Shown: piece after piece, positions 28,407 to 37,281 of the stretch
Numbering within the stretch: position 1 is the first letter of the stretch
Layout of the letters: each line of letters opens with the position of its first letter
Assembly: GCF_035989885.1 (NCBI RefSeq)
Contig: NZ_CP108518.1
Location: forward strand, 6,563,001-6,627,000
Length of the DNA: 64,000 nucleotides
Source of the DNA: Streptomyces sp. NBC_01232
GTDB lineage: Bacteria; Actinomycetota; Actinomycetes; Streptomycetales; Streptomycetaceae
Reading direction: 5' to 3'
Position numbers and translations under genes: made by a program
Notes under the pieces: generated by a model
The model's database searches: none
What the model was told of the DNA's origin: nothing
The model's input: only the letters and a program-made list of their open reading frames with translations

Positions 28407-30005
28407 TCACCGCTCGCGAAGCGGCACCGAGACGTAGCTGGGGTCGCCCTGCGGCGAGGAGAAGGTCAGCTGCGCGCCGGTGGGGTTGTGCTCGATGTAG
28501 AGCGGGTCGACGGTGTCGACGACGAGGGCGAGCCGGTGGCCCGCGGGCACGTCGTAGGCGGTCGAGAAGAGCTCCAGGTCCACGCCGAAGGCCTGGCCCG
28601 GGGTCTTGCCGTGGAAGGTGTACGGGGCGTTGCTGACCAGCTTGCCGATGCCGAGCGGGCCGACGTCGTAGAGGTAGGCGACGAAGGTGCCGTCGCCCTT
28701 GGTGGGCGTGACGGTGGTGTGCAGCTTCGCGGTGCCGCGGATCCGGCGGGCCCGGTCGTAGCGCTCCGACTGCCAGACGCCGGCGAAGGCCCGGGGGAGG
28801 AGCGGGATCGAGGCGACCGGGGGCGCCTTGAAGAACTGGTCGAGGACGCTGGAGAGCAGGACCACGCCGCCGTTGGCCCCGGAGTCGACGTTCGCGAAGA
28901 GGTGCTCGCTGTCGGAGAGCGCGAGTCTCTCGGTGCCGCCGGAGCCGACCGACGCCCAGTCGGCGTAGCCCTCGTAGCCGCTGTCGCTGCGGGACTTGAT
29001 CTGTACCGGGGCCTCGGTGTCGACGCCGTTGCGCTCGCCCTTGAGGTAGCGGTCGAACCAGCGGTGGGCGTTGGTCCAGGTGTCGTTGGGCAGGCCGAGC
29101 AGGCCGGTGCCCTCGGCGGTGGCGTGGTCGCCCGGCCGGAACTCCAGCCGCTTGGGGCCGGTCAGCCGCTCGTAGAACTTCGCGTACTGGTTGGGCGGGA
29201 AGATCGTGTCGCCCCAGGCGTTGCCGAGCATGATCGCGGCGCCGTTGGCGTTGATCCGGTCCACCTGCTCGGCGGCCGAGCGCTTTCTGCCCCACTCGAT
29301 CATCTGCTGTTCGCGGTCCAGCCGGGAGCCCAGGAAGTCGCCCAGGATCGACTGGAGTTCGGGGCCGGGGCGGCCGGTGAGGTAGCCGGCGGCGCCGAGC
29401 AGCCCGGCGGCCTGGAGGTGCTGGGTGCGGCCCGAGTAGATGGATTCGATGAGGTCGGCCCAGCCGCTCATCGCGACCACGGCCTTGACGCGCGGGTCGT
29501 GCGCCGAGGCCAGCAGGCTGATGCCGGCGCCGTACGAGACCCCGCCCAGTCCGATGCGGTCCGCGTCGGCGGGGGTGTTGGCGAGGGCCCAGTCGATGAC
29601 GGCGGAGACATCGGCGATGTCCGGCGGCCCGGCCACCTCGATCCGGCCGCCGGAGAGCCAGAAGCCCCGTGAGGTGTAACTGACCACGACATAGCCGGAG
29701 TCGGCGAGCTTCTTGGCCTGGGCGATGTATTCGATCTGCGGCATGCCCCAGCTGGTGGGCAGCACGATCAGGGGATACTTCCGGCCGCTCTGCGCTCCGG
29801 CCGGGGTGAAGACGTTGCCCTTGAGGGTGATGCCGCCGGATCCGGGGATGTCGTGAAAGCGCAGGTCCGCCGGAGCGGCCTGCGGGGCGGCGGCGGTGGT
29901 GGTGGCGGCGGGCGCGTTGGCCGCCTGGGCCTGGTGGGGGGCCAGGCCCAGGGCGGTCGCCGCCAGGAGTGCCGCCACGGCTGCGGCGGTGGTGGTGCGT
30001 TCCAT
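28407..30005 (-). CDS. Secreted X-Pro dipeptidyl-peptidase/CocE-type hydrolase
   Basis: A 532-residue exported alpha/beta hydrolase of the S15/CocE group. A signal peptide (residues 1-28, AHHQAQA-like end) precedes the hydrolase core. The nucleophile is S157 in GGVSYGAG. The second half is the jelly-roll typical of these enzymes, containing DVPAGHRLALVVDTVDPLY. Family members cleave X-Pro peptides or esters; the substrate here is unknown. The upstream region holds repeated GGTAA boxes. The L,D-transpeptidase gene lies upstream on the same strand. Confidence 0.85.
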   Translation of the reverse strand: MERTTTAAAVAALLAATALGLAPHQAQAANAPAATTTAAAPQAAPADLRFHDIPGSGGITLKGNVFTPAGAQSGRKYPLIVLPTSWGMPQIEYIAQAKKLADSGYVVVSYTSRGFWLSGGRIEVAGPPDIADVSAVIDWALANTPADADRIGLGGVSYGAGISLLASAHDPRVKAVVAMSGWADLIESIYSGRTQHLQAAGLLGAAGYLTGRPGPELQSILGDFLGSRLDREQQMIEWGRKRSAAEQVDRINANGAAIMLGNAWGDTIFPPNQYAKFYERLTGPKRLEFRPGDHATAEGTGLLGLPNDTWTNAHRWFDRYLKGERNGVDTEAPVQIKSRSDSGYEGYADWASVGSGGTERLALSDSEHLFANVDSGANGGVVLLSSVLDQFFKAPPVASIPLLPRAFAGVWQSERYDRARRIRGTAKLHTTVTPTKGDGTFVAYLYDVGPLGIGKLVSNAPYTFHGKTPGQAFGVDLELFSTAYDVPAGHRLALVVDTVDPLYIEHNPTGAQLTFSSPQGDPSYVSVPLRER

Positions 30006-30047
30006 CGGTCGCTCCTCGCGTGCACCGGAGTCCTGAAAGTGACCCGA

Positions 30048-30103
30048 CGGTAACGGGAGCGGCTTACCGAAGGTAACCCGTCGGTAAGTTACGTGGTGGT
30101 AAC
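30048..30103. promoter_or_regulatory. Cluster of GGTAA boxes, candidate TetR-type operator
   Basis: CTTACCG (30063-30069) and CGGTAAG (30082-30088) form a perfect inverted repeat. Additional GGTAAC words lie at about 30049, 30072 and 30098. The cluster is just upstream of the secreted hydrolase gene, in the position of its promoter. Confidence 0.5.
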
Positions 30104-30137
30104 AATTGAACGAGAGTCAGGAAGGGAGGTCCGCAGG

Positions 30138-31331
30138 TCAGCCGTTCTGCGGGGCGGCCGACAGGGCGCTCTTGGCCTTCCACTCGTCCCAGGAGAGGTT
30201 CCACTCGCCGTAGCCGTTGCCGATCGGAGCCTGGCCCTTGGAGCCCTCGCCGACCACCTCGAAGAGGTCGCCGACCTGGGACTGGCCGAAGAACTCCTTG
30301 GCGTTGGCGTCGCTCATCCCCACGCAGCCGGAACTGCTGTTGGAGCGGCCGAAGTTGGCCTCGTTCCACGGCGCTGCGTGCGCGTACATGCCGGACCAGG
30401 TCAGGCGCATCGAGTAATCGACCATCTTGTCGTACGCGTTGTCCAGGCCCACCGTCTGGGAGTCCATCCGGATGGTGCCCTCCTTGGTCATGATCACCAT
30501 CTTCCCGGACCAGGAGGCCTTCTTGCCGCCGGGAGTGCCGGCCGAGATCGGGATCGCCTTCTGCGCCTGGCCGTCCTCGGTCACCGTCAACTTCTTGGAG
30601 TCGAGGCTGACCTGGACCCGGCGGTCCTTGCCGATCTTGAACTCGGTGTTGTAGTCGCGCGCGAACAGCCCGCCGCCCTTGCCGGAGTCGACCCCGTTCA
30701 GTTGCATGTCGACCTTCACGTCCGTGCCGGACTTCCAGTAGTCCTTGGGCCGCCAGTCGACGCGGTCCTTGCCGTCGTGGTCCTTCATCCAGCCCCAGGA
30801 ACCCTCGGTGTTGTCCGAGGTGGTGACCTTGAGCTGCTTCTCCACGTCGGCCTTGTTCGTCACCGGGTTGTCGAAGACGAGGGACACCGGCATCGCCACG
30901 CCCACCGTGCTGCCCTTGGAGATGTTGATCGAGACCTTGTTCACCTTGTCGGCGGGGCCGGTCTTGAACTGCGTGGTGGCGCTCTGGCTGTCGGTGTTCT
31001 GGGCCTCGACCTTGTACTCCGCACCGGGCGGGGCGTTGCGCTCCGAGGTCCAGGACTTCCCGTCGTCGGATATCTTCCCCGGCAGCTCCGCGCCCTTGGC
31101 GTCGGTCACCTTCACCTGCGCCAGCTTGCCCTCGGCGACGGTCACCGTCACCGGCTGACCCGCCTTGACCTGATCGCCCGTGAGGTTCACCGAGACCGCC
31201 ATGGGCGCCTTCGGCTTCGACTCTTCCTTGCCCTTGTCGTCGCTCGCGCCGTCACTCCCGCCCGAGCAGGCGGTCAGCGCGGCGGCCAGGAGTGCGGTGC
31301 CCGCAATGGCGGTGCGGCGTGTGCGGCTCAA
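30138..31331 (-). CDS. L,D-transpeptidase lipoprotein
   Basis: A 397-residue cell-envelope enzyme forming 3-3 peptidoglycan cross-links. The signal sequence ends in the lipobox LTAC, so it is a lipoprotein. Two Ig-like domains (about residues 45-250) lead to a YkuD catalytic domain, where HAAPWNE and the active-site cysteine in SSSGCVGMSDANA are seen. This is the Ldt(Mt2)-like layout. The TTG at 31331 is chosen because AAGGGG lies upstream at normal spacing; a longer frame is open. Next gene upstream, divergent, is FemX. Confidence 0.9.
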   Translation of the reverse strand: MSRTRRTAIAGTALLAAALTACSGGSDGASDDKGKEESKPKAPMAVSVNLTGDQVKAGQPVTVTVAEGKLAQVKVTDAKGAELPGKISDDGKSWTSERNAPPGAEYKVEAQNTDSQSATTQFKTGPADKVNKVSINISKGSTVGVAMPVSLVFDNPVTNKADVEKQLKVTTSDNTEGSWGWMKDHDGKDRVDWRPKDYWKSGTDVKVDMQLNGVDSGKGGGLFARDYNTEFKIGKDRRVQVSLDSKKLTVTEDGQAQKAIPISAGTPGGKKASWSGKMVIMTKEGTIRMDSQTVGLDNAYDKMVDYSMRLTWSGMYAHAAPWNEANFGRSNSSSGCVGMSDANAKEFFGQSQVGDLFEVVGEGSKGQAPIGNGYGEWNLSWDEWKAKSALSAAPQNG

Positions 31332-31552
31332 CGAAGGGCCCCTTCGAGTCGTGATGGTGTGAACGTCCGCAAAAGGAGATGCGGACGAGTCGACTTTAGG
31401 TTCCGCAATCCGGGGAAAAGCTCTTCGATTCGCTTGTGACGTCGACCGCAGCGAAACGGTCATCGTCCGGTCACAATCGCCGCGCACGTCGGTCACGGGC
31501 GCCTGTGACAGTCCTGTGAGAGACCGTCAGGACGACAGGGAGGCCGTCAGCC

Positions 31553-32722
31553 GTGTGTGCACTGCTCGTGAACCCAGCTCAGCAGGACCGTGACCAGGAC
31601 CGGGGGCTCCGGGTGCGCACCCTGTCCATGTCCGAGTACCAGGCGTTCCTTTCCCGCCACGGCGGGGCCAGTTTTCTCCAGTACCCGTCCTGGGCCCGCG
31701 TAAAGGACCTCTGGCGGTCGGAAAAGGTCGGATGGCACTATCCGGACGGTGAGATTCAGGGTGCGGGACTCGTTCTCTACCGGCAATTCCCCGGCACCCG
31801 GAAATACTTCGCCTACCTTCCCGAGGGCCCCGTCGCGGACTGGTCCGACCCGCACATAGACCGCTGGCTCACCCCGCTCATGCGTCACCTGCGCACCTCC
31901 GGCGCCTTCGCCGTCCGCATCGGACCCACCCCCGCCTACCGCCGCTGGGACGCGGCCACCGCCAAGTCCGGCGCCGGGCCCGGCCGGCAGATATCCGACG
32001 TCCTCGCCACCGAGGTCGACCCGGTGGGCGCGGCCCTCGCCGACCGGCTGCGCACCCGGGGCTGGACGCGCTGCGGCGGCGAGGACGACGGCGACGCGCA
32101 GCCCCGGCACGTCTTCCGCGTACCGCTGGCCGGCCGCACCCTCGACGACGTGTGGGCGGGCCTCAACCAGGAATGGCGGCGCAACGTCCGCAAGGCCGAG
32201 AAGGCCGGTGTGCAGACGGTCATCGGCACCTTCGCGGACCTGCCCGAGTTCTACCGGCTGCTGCGCATCACCGAGGAGCGCGACGGATTCAGGCTCGGCC
32301 GCTCCCTCGCCTACTACGAGCAGCAGTACAAGGTCCTCAACGAGGAGGAGCCCGGCCGAATGCGGCTCTACCTGGGCGTCCACCAGGGGGAGATCCTCGC
32401 CGCCCACACGATGATCACCGCCGGGAAGCGGGTCTGGTACCAGACCGGCGCCTCCGCCGACCACCGGCGCGAAGTGCGGCCCAGCAACGCCCTGCAGTGG
32501 CGCATGATGTCCGACGCCCATGCCCTCGGGGCGGAGGAGTACGACATGCGCGGGGTACCCTCCACCCTCGACCCCTCGGCGCGTTCGTACGGTCTGCTGC
32601 GCTGGAAGCTCGGCACCGGCGGGCAGGTCGTCGAGACACTGGGAGAGTGGGAGACAGCGATGGACGGAGTCGCCAACACGGCGCTCTACAAGGCGTTCCA
32701 GGCATATCTGGCCCGCCGGTGA
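31553..32722 (+). CDS. femX: FemABX-family peptidoglycan bridge transferase
   Basis: A 389-residue aminoacyl-tRNA-dependent transferase that adds the first residue of the interpeptide bridge to lipid II. The two GNAT-like halves of the family are visible: FLQYPSWARVKDLW near residue 43, WRRNVRKAEKAGVQTV near 205 and YDMRGVPSTLDPSARSYGLLRWKLG near the end. GTG start, AGGGAGG nine bases upstream. It overlaps the MurJ gene by four bases, linking bridge synthesis with lipid II flipping. Confidence 0.9.
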   Translation: MCALLVNPAQQDRDQDRGLRVRTLSMSEYQAFLSRHGGASFLQYPSWARVKDLWRSEKVGWHYPDGEIQGAGLVLYRQFPGTRKYFAYLPEGPVADWSDPHIDRWLTPLMRHLRTSGAFAVRIGPTPAYRRWDAATAKSGAGPGRQISDVLATEVDPVGAALADRLRTRGWTRCGGEDDGDAQPRHVFRVPLAGRTLDDVWAGLNQEWRRNVRKAEKAGVQTVIGTFADLPEFYRLLRITEERDGFRLGRSLAYYEQQYKVLNEEEPGRMRLYLGVHQGEILAAHTMITAGKRVWYQTGASADHRREVRPSNALQWRMMSDAHALGAEEYDMRGVPSTLDPSARSYGLLRWKLGTGGQVVETLGEWETAMDGVANTALYKAFQAYLARR

Positions 32723-34458
32723 CAGCCACGCACACCGGAACCGATGCCGAGACCGACACCGCCCCGGGCACCGGCACCGCCCACGGCACCGGCACCGGAG
32801 CGGGCGCCCCGGACACCGGCAGCGCCGGCACCGGCGCCACACCGGCGAAGACCTCGGTGCTGCGCAGCGGCGCGCTCATGGCGGCCGGTTCCATCGTCTC
32901 CCGCGCCACCGGCTTCGTCCGCTCCGCCGTCGTCGTCGCGGCGCTGGGCACCGGACTCCTCGGTGACGGTTACGCCGTCGCCAACACGGTCCCGAACATC
33001 ATCTACATGCTGCTCATCGGCGGCGCGCTCAACGCCGTCTTCGTGCCCGAACTCGTCCGGGCCGCCAAGGAGCACGCGGACGGCGGATCCGCCTACACCG
33101 ACCGCCTGCTCACCGCCTGCACCGCGGCCCTCGTCGCGCTCACCGCCGTCGCGGTCCTCGCCGCCCCGGTGATCGTCTCGGTGTACACCCCCTACAGCGG
33201 GGCCCAGGCGAGCACCACCGTGGCCCTGGCCCGGTACTGCCTGCCGCAGATCCTCTTCTACGGGCTCTTCACCCTCCTCGGGCAGGTGCTGAACGCCCGC
33301 GGCCGGTTCGGCGCGATGATGTGGACCCCGGTCCTCAACAACCTCGTGATCATCGGCGTCTTCGGGCTCTTCCTCTACGTCTCCCACGACGCGGCGGGCG
33401 GCCTCACCGCCGCCGAGACCCGGCTCCTGGGCCTCGGCACCACCCTCGGCATCGTCATCCAGGCCCTCGCCCTCGTCCCCTCGCTGCGCGCCGCCCGCTT
33501 CCGCTGGCGCCCCCGCTTCGACTGGCGCGGCAGCGGCCTCGGCCGCCCCCTGCGCAACGCGGGCTGGACCGTCATGCTCGTCCTCACCAACCAGATCGCC
33601 TACTGGGTCGTCACCCGGCTCTCCACCACCACCGGCCGGCACGCCGTGGACGCCGGACTCGCGGGCGGCGCCGGCTACACCGCCTACAGCAACGCCTACC
33701 AGCTGTGGATCGTCCCGCAGGGCATCATCACCGTCTCCCTCGTGACCGCCCTGATGCCGCGGATGAGTTCGGCCGCCGCCGAGGGCGACCTCGCCGCCGT
33801 GCGCCGTGACGTCTCCTACGCCCTGCGCTCCAGCGCCGCCCTCGTCGTGCCCGCCGCCGCGCTCTTCGCCGCCCTCGCCCCCTGGGTGATGGGCAGCGTC
33901 TTCGAGTACGGCCGCACGGGCGCCGCCGACATCGAGGTCATGGCGGGCATGCTCATCGCCTTCGCGCCCGGCCTGATCGCCTTTTCCGCGCAGTACGTCC
34001 TCTCCCGCGGCTTCTACGCCCTCTCCGACACCAGGACCCCCTTCTTCCTCAACCTGGTCATCGCCGCGCTCACCGCCGGACTGTCGGCCGCCGCCTACTT
34101 CGCGCTGTCCCCGCGCTGGGCGGTCACCGGCATGGCCGCGGCCTCCTCCGTCGCCTTCGTCGCGGGCGCCGCCGTCACCGCGTACACGCTCACCCGCAGG
34201 CTCGGCCCGCGCACGGGAACCCGTACCGAACGGCGCGCGAGTGCCGTACGCACCCATGTGCGGCTGCTGGTCGCCTGCGTCCCGGCGGCCGTCGCCGGTT
34301 ACGCGGCCGCCCGGGCCGCCGACGGCCTCGGCAACTTCGCCGCGGTCGGGGCGGGAACCGTCGCGCTGGCGCTGGTCGTCGTACTCCTCGCCGGGCCGTT
34401 GCGCCTGACGGAGATCAACGACCTGCTGAACTCCCTGCGGCGCAAGACCGGCCGGTAG
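32719..34458 (+). CDS. murJ: Lipid II flippase MurJ (MviN family)
   Basis: A 579-residue polytopic membrane protein, about 14 helices, of the MATE-like MVF family that moves lipid II across the membrane. Family segments: GSIVSRATGFVRSAVVVAALG near residue 57, the first-helix NTVPNIIYMLLIGGALNAVFVPEL near 92, ARYCLPQILFYGLFTLLGQVLNARGRF near 172, and GFYALSDTRTPFF near 433. The first 45 residues are a Thr/Gly/Ala-rich disordered tail. GTG start inside the femX stop codon shows translational coupling. Confidence 0.92.
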   Translation: MTATHTGTDAETDTAPGTGTAHGTGTGAGAPDTGSAGTGATPAKTSVLRSGALMAAGSIVSRATGFVRSAVVVAALGTGLLGDGYAVANTVPNIIYMLLIGGALNAVFVPELVRAAKEHADGGSAYTDRLLTACTAALVALTAVAVLAAPVIVSVYTPYSGAQASTTVALARYCLPQILFYGLFTLLGQVLNARGRFGAMMWTPVLNNLVIIGVFGLFLYVSHDAAGGLTAAETRLLGLGTTLGIVIQALALVPSLRAARFRWRPRFDWRGSGLGRPLRNAGWTVMLVLTNQIAYWVVTRLSTTTGRHAVDAGLAGGAGYTAYSNAYQLWIVPQGIITVSLVTALMPRMSSAAAEGDLAAVRRDVSYALRSSAALVVPAAALFAALAPWVMGSVFEYGRTGAADIEVMAGMLIAFAPGLIAFSAQYVLSRGFYALSDTRTPFFLNLVIAALTAGLSAAAYFALSPRWAVTGMAAASSVAFVAGAAVTAYTLTRRLGPRTGTRTERRASAVRTHVRLLVACVPAAVAGYAAARAADGLGNFAAVGAGTVALALVVVLLAGPLRLTEINDLLNSLRRKTGR

Positions 34459-34498
34459 GGGGAGCCGAGGCCACGCACCACCTTGGGATACTGACCGG

Positions 34499-35182
34499 AT
34501 GCCACGCGTACTGCTGATCGAGGACGACCCATCCATCCGCGAGGGCGTGGCCCTGGGCCTGCGCCGCCGGGGCCACGAGGTGAGCTCCGCAGAGACCGGT
34601 GAGGAGGGGCTCGCCCTGATGCGCGCCTTCCGTCCCGAGCTGGTCCTGCTCGACCTGATGCTGCCCGGCATCAACGGGGTCCAGGTCTGCCGCCGCATCC
34701 GGGAGACCAGTCAGGTGCCGATCATCATGCTCACCGCACGCGGCGACGACTTCGACATAGTCATCGGCCTGGAGGCCGGCGCCGACGACTACATCGTCAA
34801 ACCCGCCCGCACCGAGGTCATCGAGGCCCGCATCAAAGCCGTACTGCGCCGTCTCAGCGACCCCGTGGGCGCCCGCCCCGGGCTCGAGCACCACGGTGAG
34901 CTGACCATCGACCGGGCCGGGCTGAGCGTCGCCAAGAACGGCGAGCGCGTCCCCCTCGCCCCCAGCGAGATCAAGCTCCTGCTGCACCTGTCGGCCTCGC
35001 CCGAGCAGGTCTTCTCCCGCCAGCAGCTCCTCGAGTACGTCTGGGACCACAGCTACCACGCCGACGCCCGGCTCGTGGACGCCTGCGTCCGCCGGCTGCG
35101 CCACAAGGTCGAGGACCCCGACGCGAGCCCCCGCTACATACAGACCGTGCGCGGCTTCGGCTACCGCTTCGGCCCCCTGTAG
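34499..35182 (+). CDS. OmpR-family response regulator
   Basis: A 227-residue two-component regulator. The receiver domain has the acidic pair EDD (residues 8-10), phosphoacceptor D52 in LLDLMLPG, and the conserved K in VKPA near 101. The C-terminal winged helix spans about 130-226, ending RTVRGFGYRFGPL. It resembles AfsQ1-type regulators, but I do not assign a name. Three bases separate it from the histidine kinase gene, so they are an operon. Confidence 0.92.
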   Translation: MPRVLLIEDDPSIREGVALGLRRRGHEVSSAETGEEGLALMRAFRPELVLLDLMLPGINGVQVCRRIRETSQVPIIMLTARGDDFDIVIGLEAGADDYIVKPARTEVIEARIKAVLRRLSDPVGARPGLEHHGELTIDRAGLSVAKNGERVPLAPSEIKLLLHLSASPEQVFSRQQLLEYVWDHSYHADARLVDACVRRLRHKVEDPDASPRYIQTVRGFGYRFGPL

Positions 35183-35185
35183 GCC

Positions 35186-36634
35186 GTGGTGAGACGCATA
35201 GCGCCGCTCGGCCTGCGCACCCGGCTGATCGCGGCCTTCCTGCTGGTCGCCGCCATCAGCGCGGGGACCACCGCCGCCCTCACCTACCAGCAGGCGCGCA
35301 ACGCGATTCTCAAACAGACCCAGGACACCGCCGTCAGCAGCCTGCGGGACCAGATCGAGCAGCAGGAATTCCGCATGCCGATGGACCAGCAGGAGCTCCA
35401 GCGCATCGTCATCGAACTCGGCAAACGCGGCAAACCGCACCCCTGGATCGTCTTCGGCGAGTACGGCAGCGTGCGGGTCTCCACCAACCCCGGCACGCCC
35501 ACCTCCGGCGTGATCACCGACGACCTGCGCAACAAGGTCCGCAGGAACCCGTACACCGCCTTCCAGCGGGTCGAGGACAGCCGCGGCAACCCGTGGCTCA
35601 CGATCGGCGTCCCCGCCCTCTTCACGCACAACGGCTACACCGAGGCCACCGGTGTCGTCTTCTACGCCAGCGTGCCGCTCTCCGCCGAGAAGCTGACCGT
35701 CGAGGCCATGGTCGATGCCGCCCAGCAGGGCGCCGTCCCGGGGCTGGCCATCGCCATCGTGCCCGCACTGCTCGCCGCCCGCAGCGTGCTGCGGCCGGTC
35801 CGCGACATGCGCCGGGCCGCCCAGCACCTCGGCCGCGGCCGGCTCGACACCCGCATCGAGGTCCGGGGCGCCGACGAACTCGCCGGGCTCGCCCGCACCT
35901 TCAACGAGACCGCCCGCGCCCTGGAGGAGTCCGTGCGCGAGCTCCAGGACGCGGAGGTCCGGGCCCGCCGCTTCGCCTCCGACGTCTCCCACGAACTGCG
36001 CACGCCCCTGGCCGGAATGCTCGCCGTCACCGAGGTCCTCGACGAGGACGCCGAGCGCCTCGACGCCGACACCGCCAAGGCCCTGCGCCTGGTCAGCGCC
36101 GAGACGGGCAAACTCGCCGTCCTCGTCGAGGACCTGATGGAGATCTCGCGCTTCGACGCCCGCGCCGCCGAGCTCAACCTCGACGACGTGGACATCGCCG
36201 AAGCCGTGCGCAAGACGCTCGAACGCCGCCACTGGGTCGACGACCGCGTCGTCACCGTGCTGCCGGACGGGGTACGGGCCCGGCTCGATCCGCGCCGCTT
36301 CGACGTGGTCCTCGCCAACCTCGTCGGCAACGCCCTGCGGCACGGCGGCGCTCCCGTGCACGTCACCGTACGGACCGCACCGGGGAGCGACGGCGAACGG
36401 CTGCTGATCGACGTCGCCGACAGTGGACCCGGCATCGCCCCCGAGGTGCTGCCGCACATCTTCGACCGCTTCTTCAAGGCCGACGCGGCAAGGACCCGGT
36501 CCGCCGGCAGCGGCCTCGGGCTCGCCATCACCCTGGAGAACGTCCGCCTGCACGGCGGCACTCTCCTCGCGGGCAACGGACCCTCCGGGGGAGCGCTCTT
36601 CACCCTCGACATGCCGCTGGAGGCCCGCGCATGA
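35186..36634 (+). CDS. Membrane sensor histidine kinase
   Basis: A 482-residue kinase partnering the preceding regulator. One helix (about residues 12-31), an extracellular sensor region of about 140 residues, a second helix near 183-200 and a HAMP domain (about 200-255) are visible. Phosphoacceptor H269 lies in DVSHELRTPLAG. The ATPase part has NALRHGG, DSGPGIAPEVLPHIFDRFF and GSGLGLAI. GTG starts at 35186 or 35189 are both possible. The stop overlaps the start of a lipoprotein gene. Confidence 0.93.
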   Translation: MVRRIAPLGLRTRLIAAFLLVAAISAGTTAALTYQQARNAILKQTQDTAVSSLRDQIEQQEFRMPMDQQELQRIVIELGKRGKPHPWIVFGEYGSVRVSTNPGTPTSGVITDDLRNKVRRNPYTAFQRVEDSRGNPWLTIGVPALFTHNGYTEATGVVFYASVPLSAEKLTVEAMVDAAQQGAVPGLAIAIVPALLAARSVLRPVRDMRRAAQHLGRGRLDTRIEVRGADELAGLARTFNETARALEESVRELQDAEVRARRFASDVSHELRTPLAGMLAVTEVLDEDAERLDADTAKALRLVSAETGKLAVLVEDLMEISRFDARAAELNLDDVDIAEAVRKTLERRHWVDDRVVTVLPDGVRARLDPRRFDVVLANLVGNALRHGGAPVHVTVRTAPGSDGERLLIDVADSGPGIAPEVLPHIFDRFFKADAARTRSAGSGLGLAITLENVRLHGGTLLAGNGPSGGALFTLDMPLEARA

Positions 36635-37197
36635 AAGGCCCGCGCATGACAGGCCCGTGGCCGCGACGCCCCCGTACGGGATCCCGGGCCGCCGCGGCCA
36701 CGGCGGTGCTGCTGAGCTGCGGCCTCCTGCTCACCGGATGCGGGATCAAGCGCACCGGGGTGATCGAGAGCGGCCACGCCGCCGCCATCAAGATCCCCGG
36801 CGGCAAGAACGCGGCCGTCCTCTACTTCGTCTCCAAGGAGGGCGACCGGCTCGTCCCGGTCCCCTTCACGATCGGCACCGACTACACCCTCGCGCCCGTA
36901 CCGCTCCTGCGGCTGCTGCTGAACGGTCCCAGCGGTGTGGCCCGCGCGGCCGGGCTCACCACGGCGCTGCCCGAGGTGCCCAACGACCGGACGGACAAGG
37001 CGACAGTGAGCCCGCCCGTGCAGGGCAACGAACTGACGGTCACGGTGCCGTTCGCCGTCGGCGGCCTCTCGGCGCTGGCCCGCAACCAGGTGGTGTGCAC
37101 CATCGGCGTCTCCACCGTGCCGGACACCCTCAGCCCCGTGGCCCTGCAGGGCACCGACACCACCCTCCCGGCCGCCGACTGCGATCTGCAGCCCTGA
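36631..37197 (+). CDS. GerMN-type lipoprotein of the two-component operon
   Basis: A 188-residue lipoprotein: signal sequence with lipobox LLTGC, then a single domain with AVLYFVSKEGDRLVPVPF and PLLRLLLNGPSG, which matches the GerMN fold seen in LpqB and spore-germination GerM. Its ATG overlaps the kinase stop by four bases. The set regulator-kinase-lipoprotein mirrors MtrA-MtrB-LpqB, where the lipoprotein tunes the kinase, but this one lacks LpqB's large beta-propeller. A role in sensing is inferred. Confidence 0.8.
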   Translation: MKGPRMTGPWPRRPRTGSRAAAATAVLLSCGLLLTGCGIKRTGVIESGHAAAIKIPGGKNAAVLYFVSKEGDRLVPVPFTIGTDYTLAPVPLLRLLLNGPSGVARAAGLTTALPEVPNDRTDKATVSPPVQGNELTVTVPFAVGGLSALARNQVVCTIGVSTVPDTLSPVALQGTDTTLPAADCDLQP

Positions 37198-37215
37198 CGG
37201 GCGCGGCCCCGACGC

Positions 37216-37261
37216 GCGGCCCCGGCGCACCCGGCGGGGGCGCTCTTGCGGCCGGGGCCGC
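37216..37261 (+). terminator. Hairpin after the two-component operon
   Basis: Perfect 10-bp arms at 37216-37225 and 37252-37261, with a 26-base loop, between the lipoprotein stop and the P450 start. Possible terminator. Confidence 0.5.
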
Positions 37262-37281
37262 ACACCCGTCACGGTGACCCC

